The translations under genes were made by a program, and so were the position numbers. A model generated the notes under the pieces. That model did not search any database. It was not told the DNA's origin and saw only the letters and a program-made list of their open reading frames with translations. A DNA stretch of 12,416 nt, from contig CAJUFQ010000054.1 in the NCBI GenBank assembly GCA_910585625.1, forward strand, positions 1 to 12,416. The letters run 5' to 3'. Shown here in pieces: positions 1 through 5,629 of the stretch. This stretch comes from an uncultured Lachnospiraceae bacterium (GTDB lineage: Bacteria; Bacillota; Clostridia; Lachnospirales; Lachnospiraceae). Every line of letters starts with the position of its first letter. Within the stretch, counting starts at the first letter, position 1.

Positions 1-97
1 CGTTGTCCGTAGACACACGGCAGTATGCGGCAACCTTTCTCTTTGTGTGCTGTATTTTTCTTCCCTGATTTAAGGTTTCGTATTTATCTACCGACAT
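1..97 (-). CDS. large serine recombinase, N-terminal fragment cut by the window edge
   Basis: The first 32 residues of a serine-family site-specific recombinase are visible; the rest runs off the left edge. After a basic lead-in of about 20 residues (ending HTKRK) comes VAAYCRVSTDN. This matches the start of the resolvase/invertase catalytic domain, where the Ser of the YxRVS motif is the nucleophile that attacks DNA. The ATG at 95-97 was chosen because AAAGGAG sits about 8 bases upstream on the minus strand and no other start fits. Proteins beginning this way are usually 500-600 aa integrases of clostridial conjugative or mobilisable elements; that is family knowledge and cannot be measured here. 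A small element-type ORF lies just upstream in the same direction, so this is probably one end of an integrative element. Confidence 0.85.
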   Translation of the reverse strand, partial: MSVDKYETLNQGRKIQHTKRKVAAYCRVSTDN

Positions 98-211
98 ATG
101 AATATCTCCTTTCTTCACTTTGCCCATTTTTATAAGGCATAAAGGTATACGCTCGTCGTATTTCCTAACAAGCCCTCGTCATATTTTCAGTATAGTCAAT
201 GAAAAAAATAT

Positions 212-242
212 GCGGTTATGCAAAAACGTCAAGCGGTTATGC
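212..242. repeat. 10-bp direct repeat, two copies 21 bp apart
   Basis: GCGGTTATGC occurs at 212-221 and again at 233-242, two helical turns apart, overlapping the terminator hairpin upstream of the recombinase start. The spacing suits a pair of protein contacts on one DNA face, or the repeat may be left from element ends. No function can be assigned from sequence alone. Confidence 0.45.
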
Positions 243-258
243 CTGACGTTGCTTTTTT
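225..258. terminator. hairpin terminator between the small ORF and the recombinase
   Basis: AACGTCA (225-231) and TGACGTT (244-250) form a perfect 7-bp stem around a 12-base loop. On the plus strand a T-run follows at 253-258; on the minus strand a shorter T-run follows the other arm, so it could work in both directions. It lies just past the stop codon of the small minus-strand gene ending at 259. It could end that transcript or attenuate read-through into the recombinase. Confidence 0.5.
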
Positions 259-444
259 CTAATTTAGACGATATTGTTTTTCAAGCTCAAGCAAACAGCG
301 TTCCCGCTGTGATGCGGTCAACAGATTCCGTTTTTCTAATGATACAAGGATTGACCTTTGTATATGCATAAGAAACGCTGCATGTTCCCGCTCATTCAAT
401 TCTGGAACAGGCTCGCCAACATAAATAAATTCTCTATGCTTCAA
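259..444 (-). CDS. small conserved mobile-element-type protein (61 aa)
   Basis: A 61-residue protein starting at a TTG codon (442-444) with GGGAGG about 9 bases upstream. It is rich in charged residues and predicted mostly helical. It has an early stretch EFIYVGEPVPELNERE and a C-terminal LLTASQRERCLLELEKQY, which resembles the short helical hairpins at the ends of SHOCT-like proteins. I recall similar short proteins just upstream of serine recombinases in clostridial integrative elements, but no biochemical role is known to me. It has no signal peptide, membrane segment or Cys pair. It lies in the same direction as the recombinase, 161 bases upstream, with a hairpin terminator between. The TTG overlaps the stop codon (441-443) of a short open stretch in another frame, which suggests it was once translated by coupling to an upstream gene. 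Confidence 0.55.
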   Translation of the reverse strand: MKHREFIYVGEPVPELNEREHAAFLMHIQRSILVSLEKRNLLTASQRERCLLELEKQYRLN

Positions 445-648
445 TAGGCAGCACCTCCCTCATCATCAATGTATGAGCGAATGATTGTACCATATAACAA
501 GGGAGTTAATCCTTTTTTGAATGCTGCCGTCAGGAAGCATATAGCGTCCAGTTCTTAAATGCAAAAAATCCATATTTTGAAAACTTTTATAATTTCTGCT
601 TTTCCATTCGAACAAAGTGGGCAAGCCCGCTTCAACCCTTTTCCCCAT
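441..648 (-). other. unrecognised short open frames, probably remnants of a gene upstream of the small element ORF
   Basis: Two minus-strand frames are open here and neither is convincing. One runs 466-648 (60 codons, MGKRVEAGLPTLF at its start). It begins at an ATG inside an inverted repeat, directly after an in-frame TAA and without a ribosome binding site. The other runs from 554 to a stop at 441-443 (37 codons, ending RSYIDDEGGAAY). It has no start codon, but its stop overlaps the TTG of the next ORF in the pattern typical of coupled genes. The second looks more like the 3' tail of a lost coding sequence. I do not recognise either product. Confidence 0.3.
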
Positions 649-675
649 TTATAGGGAGTTGAAGCGGACTTGCCC
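619..675. repeat. long inverted repeat, 18-bp arms with one mismatch
   Basis: Arms at 619-636 and 658-675 (GGGCAAGCCCGCTTCAAC and its complement with one G:T-type mismatch) enclose a 21-base loop. The stem may extend a few pairs past a bulge. It lies 61 bases beyond the stop codon of the sigma factor gene, the last gene of the RiPP operon, so an operon terminator or 3' stabiliser is one reading. There is no proper T-run after either arm, so a cruciform or element-end role is also possible. Confidence 0.6.
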
Positions 676-735
676 GATTTGTTACAATCTTACAGCCTCT
701 ACCGACATTTCCATTATCAAATTTGTGCTGCAAAA

Positions 736-1236
736 TCATTTCCCATCATTTATTATTTCGCGCAGAACTTTCAGAGCCTTTGTGTGAAGCAGCTTTACAT
801 AGCTGTATGAAATATCCATTATTTCTGCGATACTTTTCAATGTTTTCCCGCTATAATAGTGAAGGATAATGATATCGCGCTCCCGTTGGGAGAGTTGTTC
901 GAGAGCGTCCGCAAGACTTTTGAGCGTTTCCTCGTTAAGCATTTCCTCATCAATGTTTCCCTCAAAGCAAAGTTCCTCTGGCAGCCCATACAGAGACTTC
1001 GCCGTCCGATAATAGTCGATAACGGTATTCTGCGTTATCCTATATATCCATGTTGACAGGGAAGCCTTTGTCTCATCAAATCCCGAAAACCCCTTAAATA
1101 CCTTGACGAACACGTCCGAGATCAAATCCTCCGCGTCGTGTTCGTTCGGTATTTTCCCATATATATATCGCGCCACCTTATCCTTAAACTTGGCATAAAT
1201 CTGCTCAAATTCGGTGTTTTTGTGCAGTTCAATCAT
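736..1236 (-). CDS. ECF-type RNA polymerase sigma factor (RiPP cluster regulator)
   Basis: A 166-residue sigma-70 factor of the extracytoplasmic-function class, with only regions 2 and 4. Region 2 spans roughly residues 10-77 and includes DAEDLISDVFVKVFKGF and STWIYRITQNTVIDYYR, the core-binding and -10-recognition helices. Region 4 spans roughly 110-160, with LSQRERDIIILHYYSGKTL and a helix-turn-helix SIAEIMDISYSYVK for the -35 element. The ATG at 1234-1236 is preferred over the upstream in-frame start because GGGAGGAT lies 7-8 bases before it. It overlaps the stop of the preceding leader-like gene by 8 bases, which indicates translational coupling. No anti-sigma factor is visible in the window. 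Position at the end of the maturase transcript suggests it controls the peptide locus, possibly as a feedback loop; that is inference. Confidence 0.88.
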   Translation of the reverse strand: MIELHKNTEFEQIYAKFKDKVARYIYGKIPNEHDAEDLISDVFVKVFKGFSGFDETKASLSTWIYRITQNTVIDYYRTAKSLYGLPEELCFEGNIDEEMLNEETLKSLADALEQLSQRERDIIILHYYSGKTLKSIAEIMDISYSYVKLLHTKALKVLREIINDGK

Positions 1237-1414
1237 CGGAATTATCCTCCCGGCTTTCAAACGGGACAAATTCGCCCGCAGCATTCACCTGTTCCAGTTC
1301 TTCATCTGAAAGCGTCTCGCCGTAACGTTTCTCAGTTTCATCCTTCATTTCGGCAAGACGCAGATTTTCCGAAAATTTCTGGAAGTCAAACAGCCGCCGT
1401 AATTCCTCTTCCAT
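1229..1414 (-). CDS. small acidic RiPP-leader-like protein between maturase and sigma factor
   Basis: This 61-residue protein is largely charged helix, then LSDEELEQVNAAGEF and an acidic tail of about 12 residues with no Cys. The LSDEELEQVNAAG stretch closely parallels LSDDELGNVAGGG at the leader-core boundary of the precursor at 2940-3266, so it looks like a leader peptide with a short, Cys-free 'core'. ATG at 1412-1414 overlaps the maturase stop (TGATG) with GGAGG 7 bases upstream; the adjacent ATG at 1417 is a less well spaced alternative. Its own stop overlaps the sigma factor start. It could be a second secreted peptide, a pheromone cleaved after the Ala-Gly, a maturase-binding regulator, or a partner of the sigma factor. 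The leader likeness is visible; the role is not. Confidence 0.6.
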   Translation of the reverse strand: MEEELRRLFDFQKFSENLRLAEMKDETEKRYGETLSDEELEQVNAAGEFVPFESREDNSDD

Positions 1415-2811
1415 CATTCGCCCTCCATAGGCGCTATATTTTTCCACCCCTGGAGCGTTTCCTTGATTTTCCTGTGCCAACCTTTTTGGAAAAATAGACA
1501 TTTTGCGGGATCGATGCCAAATTTATCACCCGTAATTGCGAGTGCCAGCGCGCGGCAGCCACCCCCACAGTGTTTAAAATAAGGACACACCGCGCAGGTT
1601 TCATTGTTCTCTGACAGCTGCCCCAGTGTAGCGCAGACCTCACTCAGATATCTCCCTTTTTGCAAAATTGGCTGCAATCCCTCTTTTTTAACGTTGCCCA
1701 GAAAATTATTCTTCGCGCTAAAATACCCTGACATTTGCATACAAGGGTAGACATTTCCGTCTGCTGCAACCGCAATCATCCCCCTGTTCCCACGGCACAC
1801 AGGCATACTGTCTCGGTACTCTCCCACAACGTATTCGACAGGGCGCAGGCGGTAAGATTCTGTTTGTGAAAACACCGTGAGAAACTGCCAGATATCTATG
1901 TTCATATTGTGTTTCTTTTTGATATAACTGTCGGCAAATTCCAACATTCTTTCGTAATATTCCTCAACCTCTAAGCAGGAACCATCTGCATTTTCCTTCC
2001 AGCGCGGTGATTCTGAAGTACGGATCACCCGCATTTCATCCACGCCCATTTCATCTAACATTTCCGCTGTAGGCAACATGGATTCGACATTAAGCCGATG
2101 GACGTTCGTCTGCACTTTTACACGGAAGTCCTTCTCCAAGCAAAGGCGAATTGCCCGAAGCGCGTCCGCCTCCGCCCCCTTGCGGTTTCTGAGCCAGTCG
2201 TGATGCCCAATTCCATCAAAGGATATTTTAATCAGCGGATTACAGCCGATTTTCCTAAGTTGCTCCAATGCTGTCTCGTCAAGGAAAGAACCATTCGTGT
2301 TCAGATCCTCAAGGTGCATTCCGTGTGCGTAAATACTCTCCACAATCTCAAAAAAATTCTTATGGAGCATAGGCTCGCCGCCTGTAATCGTAAAAGCATT
2401 GATTCCACACTTTTGCGCCTGCTCAATCAGCCTCTTTGCTTCCTCAAACGTCCACTCACTCATTATGGGAGCGTTATCGGCAGCGTTGAAGCAGTGCAGG
2501 CAGTTATAATTGCATTTCCCTGTTATCATCCAGCTCATTGCAGGAAAATAGCGGTTGTCACAGTCGAGGTGTTTTTGCCATTCAGACAGGATACCCTCAT
2601 CCTTTGCATGAGCAATAAATCCCATATCCAAAAATTTTTCCGCAAGCGGCAGTTCCCCCTCAAGCTCCGTTTTACCGTCGCACTTCAAGAGGAATTCAAA
2701 CTCTTCCTTTTTCAATCCTTTCGCGTAACGGACACCCTTTCTGTAATACGCATACGGCACCAGCCGCCATGAGCGCAGGGCGATGTCTGGATTTAATATG
2801 TACCGGCTCAT
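1414..2811 (-). CDS. radical SAM/SPASM peptide maturase
   Basis: A 465-residue radical S-adenosylmethionine enzyme that should modify the Cys-rich precursor encoded just upstream. Residues 1-70 look like a PqqD-type winged-helix leader-binding domain (RRE). The SAM cluster motif is Cys100-x3-Cys104-x2-Cys107 (CNYNCLHC), followed by GGEP at 144-147. The C-terminal SPASM domain has Cys339, Gly352-x4-Cys357, then Cys406-x2-Cys409-x5-Cys415-x3-Cys419 and a final Cys438, enough for two auxiliary 4Fe-4S clusters. This layout fits thioether-forming maturases of sactipeptides and ranthipeptides and the 'Cys-rich peptide' maturase group (CcpM-like); which linkage it makes cannot be read from sequence. 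AAGGAG precedes the ATG by 9 bases. The stop overlaps the next gene. All key residues are present. Confidence 0.93.
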   Translation of the reverse strand: MSRYILNPDIALRSWRLVPYAYYRKGVRYAKGLKKEEFEFLLKCDGKTELEGELPLAEKFLDMGFIAHAKDEGILSEWQKHLDCDNRYFPAMSWMITGKCNYNCLHCFNAADNAPIMSEWTFEEAKRLIEQAQKCGINAFTITGGEPMLHKNFFEIVESIYAHGMHLEDLNTNGSFLDETALEQLRKIGCNPLIKISFDGIGHHDWLRNRKGAEADALRAIRLCLEKDFRVKVQTNVHRLNVESMLPTAEMLDEMGVDEMRVIRTSESPRWKENADGSCLEVEEYYERMLEFADSYIKKKHNMNIDIWQFLTVFSQTESYRLRPVEYVVGEYRDSMPVCRGNRGMIAVAADGNVYPCMQMSGYFSAKNNFLGNVKKEGLQPILQKGRYLSEVCATLGQLSENNETCAVCPYFKHCGGGCRALALAITGDKFGIDPAKCLFFQKGWHRKIKETLQGWKNIAPMEGE

Positions 2812-2833
2812 CTCAATTCACTCCTTATAATTA

Positions 2834-2853
2834 TTTGCGGAAACTGCCGCAAA
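2834..2853. repeat. 7-bp-stem hairpin between precursor and maturase
   Basis: TTTGCGG (2834-2840) and CCGCAAA (2847-2853) form a perfect 7-bp stem with a 6-base loop, ending about 23 bases before the maturase start. On the minus strand no T-run follows, so it is not a classical terminator. Position suggests mRNA processing, 3' protection of the precursor message, or partial attenuation that keeps peptide in excess of enzyme. Confidence 0.45.
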
Positions 2854-2862
2854 ATACGGATA

Positions 2863-2907
2863 TTATTTGTCCTGCTGCCCCCACGGACCGCAGTATGGGA
2901 AAGCCAT
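2863..2907 (-). CDS. 14-codon micro-ORF sharing PYCG with the precursor tail
   Basis: ATG at 2905-2907 opens a 14-residue frame, MAFPYCGPWGQQDK, ending at TAA. AGAGG lies 7 bases upstream, a plausible but weak ribosome binding site. The 13 bases CCCATACTGCGGT are identical to the stretch encoding PYCG near the precursor C-terminus (2940-3266), so it may be a partial duplication of the core-coding end, now in another frame relative to the precursor. It sits in the 128-base gap between precursor and maturase. It could be a free peptide, a control ORF, or chance. No family is known to me. Confidence 0.3.
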   Translation of the reverse strand: MAFPYCGPWGQQDK

Positions 2908-2939
2908 AAAAGGGCCTCTTCCCTTCACATCATGATTGT

Positions 2940-3266
2940 TCAACATGCAAACTTACCGCAGTATGGGCAACACAAAGTTTTGAAAGTAGAGTGTGATTTG
3001 ACGGCGTCAAGGTCACCTCTGCAGAAGGGACAAAGATTGGGACGGCATCCGCCTCCTGCTACATTGCCAAGCTCATCATCCGATAACTCGCCCATCTTGT
3101 GGAGCTTTTCAAAATAAACTTCTGCCTTCTTCTCGTCCATCGGATAACCATTTTCCTTTGCGAGAGCCATAAGCTCTTCTACAGAGTTTGCCTGTTTTGC
3201 CTTTACAATAAGTTCTTCGTCAAATTTTGTCTGTGTTGCCTTTGCAATAAGGTCTTTTTTTTCCAT
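2940..3266 (-). CDS. NHLP-type RiPP precursor: Nif11-like leader plus 7-Cys core
   Basis: A 108-residue precursor peptide. Residues 1-73 form a Nif11-like (NHLP) leader: two predicted helices with FDEELIVKAKQANSVEELM, then GELSDDELGNVAGGG, the classic acidic patch before a double-glycine cleavage site. The core from about Cys74 to Cys108 carries seven Cys (74, 79, 82, 99, 100, 103, 108) in two CPxC knuckles (CPFC and CPYC), with a SHSTFKT linker. The start has AGGAGG 8 bases upstream. The C39 peptidase transporter two genes upstream should cut after the glycines, and the SPASM enzyme downstream should act on the core. The Cys spacing also resembles a zinc ribbon. The mature structure and activity are unknown; an antibacterial role is inferred only from the family. 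Confidence 0.87.
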   Translation of the reverse strand: MEKKDLIAKATQTKFDEELIVKAKQANSVEELMALAKENGYPMDEKKAEVYFEKLHKMGELSDDELGNVAGGGCRPNLCPFCRGDLDAVKSHSTFKTLCCPYCGKFAC

Positions 3267-3361
3267 AGCGCTTTCCTCCTAATATTAAGTTACCTTTACA
3301 TTTTGTTACAGATTACAGTATAAAAACTGATAATCATAGACGTGATTCGCGCCTTTGTTCT

Positions 3362-3391
3362 TTTATACGAATCAAAACCGCCGAGAGCCAA
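3362..3391 (-). promoter_or_regulatory. candidate promoter for the precursor-maturase-sigma transcript
   Basis: On the minus strand TTGGCT (3386-3391) and TATAAA (3362-3367) are 18 bases apart, inside the 143-base gap before the precursor. A separate ECF-like pair, GAAC (3357-3360) and CGTC (3339-3342), is 14 bases apart, slightly short of usual ECF spacing. The gap is far longer than the 15-18 bases between the export genes, which supports an internal promoter here. Confidence 0.4.
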
Positions 3392-3409
3392 TAAATTTCC
3401 AAAAAATTT

Positions 3410-5611
3410 TCAGGCCCTCAATTCTGCGGTATCGTCAACCCTTTGTCTGGCCACTAGTTCTGCGAAAAAACCTCCCCTTTGTATCAACTGGTCATATGTC
3501 CCGTCTTCGATAATCTTTCCCTTATCAAGCACCAGGATCCTGTCGCACTGTTTGATGGTAGAGAGCCTGTGCGCGATAACAATCCTCGTGCATTTCAGAC
3601 TGTCCAGCGATTCCGAAACAGTTTTCTGCGTAAGATTATCAAGGGCTGAAGTCGCCTCGTCAAACATCAGTACTTTCGGTTTCGGTGCGATAGCACGGGC
3701 AATCATCAGCCGCTGCCGTTGCCCGCCCGAAATTCCGCCGCTGCCCTCGGAAATCATTGTGTGCATCCCCATCGGCATACGGCGAATATCCTCTGCAATG
3801 CCTGACAATTCGGCGGCATGCCAGGCCTCATCCATAGTAAGCCACGGTGCAGATATGATAATATTCGAGAAAATATCTCCCGTAAACAGCTTGCCATTTT
3901 GCATTACCACGCCGATATTGCGCCTGAAAGACTTTAAGTCCACCGCCGCAATATCCTTGCCATCAACGTAAACGGCTCCTTTCTGCGGCGACTCAAAGCC
4001 CAGCATAAGCCGCAAAAGCGTAGACTTCCCGCACCCGGTTGCGCCCACGATTGCCACATACTGCCCCGGACGGATTTTTAGCGACAGATCGTCAATCACA
4101 AGCGGCATATTTTCGTTGTAACGGAAGGAAACGTTATTCAGCTCGATGCTGCCCGAAAGCCGCGTAATCATCTGCTTTCCCTCGGAAATTTCGGGAACTG
4201 CCTTCAAAATCGGCTCTACCATATCCATAATTGGCTTAATCTGCGCCACAGTCAGCGCGATTCCCGCAAGCGAGATAAATGCCCCGGAAACCATTCCGTA
4301 AGCGGTATTGAATGCATAGTAGTCCGCTACGGACACTCCTGACGATACTGCAATCCAATACATCATAAGCGTTCCTGCAAGCGAGATGGCGCTTGAAATA
4401 ACGCTGTTTATTTTCAGGAACATCGGAGGGTTGTAGGCAAGCCGTGCTTCTTCGGCATAAAGGTTTCCCCACCGTGCGAAGGCACGCATTTCCGCTCCCG
4501 AAAGCTTAATCTTCTGTACGCCCGATATCAGCGCATAGGACATTCCGCTCTCCTTTGAGGACAGCTCCATCTTTTTTTTACTGACCTTCATCTGTACAAA
4601 TGCCGATACCACTGTAACCGCCACTGTAGCAAGCGTAATGATAAGCGACGGTATCACCAGCGCGGGCGCGTACACAAAAATCTGCGATATGTATACAAGT
4701 GAGAATACAGACGTAAGCCCTGTCGTCAGCGCTACAGACACCAGCATCTCGCACAGCGAATTGCTGCACTGTACCCGCGCGGATAATTCTCCTGAACTGT
4801 AATTCTTGAAAAACCCTGCGGGCAGCGACATTAAGCGGGACATGATTGCAGCCTGAACCGAAATACTCATTTTGGTATTTATCCGCGCTATAATCAGCGA
4901 CTTCACTCCGTTTATCAGCAGGGAACTGAGCGTAACGCAAATCATAAACACCGTAATCGCAAGCAAAATCTGTGTGCTGCCGTCCTCTATAACACGTGAA
5001 AACAGCAGGTTATTAAGCTTCGGCGATAACATTCCGATCAACGTCACCGCCAGCGCTGATGCGCCTGTCATCACAAAATCAGCGGGGGAAAGCGTTCCCA
5101 GAATATACCGCATCAAATCCGAAATTCCAAGCTCTTTCAGCGGCAGCGGCTTGTAAAAAACTATCGCTTCTTCCTCGAAAAGCTCCTGGTTTTTGCCGTT
5201 TATTTTCACAAGTTTTCCTGTTTCCATATCCCTATAACGATAACCTGAAAATCCCGTGGGGATAAGCGCAACAACCATTCCGTCGCTTTTGCGGACTCCC
5301 AGCATTGCTCCGATTGCATCTTTGTACCAGCCTTTCGAAAGCGTTACCGTACGGCGCGTGATTCCATGAGGGCGAAGCAAGTATTCAAGCTGTTCATTTC
5401 TGTCTATGATATGATCAGGAATTTCTTTTGAATTTACATGATAAAATCTTAATATCTCGTCAAAGGCATTTTTCGTCTGCTGCCGCTCGTCATTCAGCGC
5501 AGCTGAAACACGGCTGCCCATCACGGCGCCGGCAATGTTTATAAAGGCATCCGTAAAAACGTCCTGATTGTTTTGCTTACGCTGCTTAATCTGTTCATCA
5601 AACCATCCCAT
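3410..5611 (-). CDS. NHLM/NHLP bacteriocin-system ABC transporter, ATP-binding/permease protein without peptidase
   Basis: A 733-residue export ABC half-transporter. Residues 1-165 form an N-terminal soluble domain specific to this transporter type, with no C39 Cys/His pair. Roughly 170-455 hold the transmembrane domain with about six hydrophobic segments. The nucleotide-binding domain at about 488-725 is complete: Walker A GATGCGKS (523-530), signature SGGQR (628-632), Walker B VLMFDEA ending near 653, and switch His681. It starts 18 bases after the stop of the C39 transporter, consistent with one operon. In NHLM systems such a protein occurs together with a C39 transporter and an HlyD-like protein, and the two ABC proteins probably form a heterodimer. 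Substrate is inferred to be the product of the neighbouring precursor gene. ATG at 5609-5611 follows a purine-rich GGTGAG site. Confidence 0.9.
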   Translation of the reverse strand: MGWFDEQIKQRKQNNQDVFTDAFINIAGAVMGSRVSAALNDERQQTKNAFDEILRFYHVNSKEIPDHIIDRNEQLEYLLRPHGITRRTVTLSKGWYKDAIGAMLGVRKSDGMVVALIPTGFSGYRYRDMETGKLVKINGKNQELFEEEAIVFYKPLPLKELGISDLMRYILGTLSPADFVMTGASALAVTLIGMLSPKLNNLLFSRVIEDGSTQILLAITVFMICVTLSSLLINGVKSLIIARINTKMSISVQAAIMSRLMSLPAGFFKNYSSGELSARVQCSNSLCEMLVSVALTTGLTSVFSLVYISQIFVYAPALVIPSLIITLATVAVTVVSAFVQMKVSKKKMELSSKESGMSYALISGVQKIKLSGAEMRAFARWGNLYAEEARLAYNPPMFLKINSVISSAISLAGTLMMYWIAVSSGVSVADYYAFNTAYGMVSGAFISLAGIALTVAQIKPIMDMVEPILKAVPEISEGKQMITRLSGSIELNNVSFRYNENMPLVIDDLSLKIRPGQYVAIVGATGCGKSTLLRLMLGFESPQKGAVYVDGKDIAAVDLKSFRRNIGVVMQNGKLFTGDIFSNIIISAPWLTMDEAWHAAELSGIAEDIRRMPMGMHTMISEGSGGISGGQRQRLMIARAIAPKPKVLMFDEATSALDNLTQKTVSESLDSLKCTRIVIAHRLSTIKQCDRILVLDKGKIIEDGTYDQLIQRGGFFAELVARQRVDDTAELRA

Positions 5612-5629
5612 TATCCTTTTCTCACCCCC

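Noticed and set aside
2098..2772. A 224-codon open frame on the plus strand
   Set aside because: It lies wholly antisense to the radical SAM maturase, whose motifs are complete; it has no domain I recognise.
2940..3266. Reading the Cys-rich protein as an ordinary zinc-ribbon housekeeping protein
   Set aside because: The Nif11-like leader, the GGG before the first Cys, and the flanking maturase and C39 exporter make a RiPP precursor much more likely, although metal binding by the core stays open.
3342..3971. A 209-codon plus-strand open frame
   Set aside because: It is antisense to the nucleotide-binding domain of the second ABC transporter and follows its codon pattern as a shadow.
4236..4940. 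Minus-strand open frames of 78 and 120 codons
   Set aside because: They are alternate frames inside the second ABC transporter's membrane domain and have no independent support.
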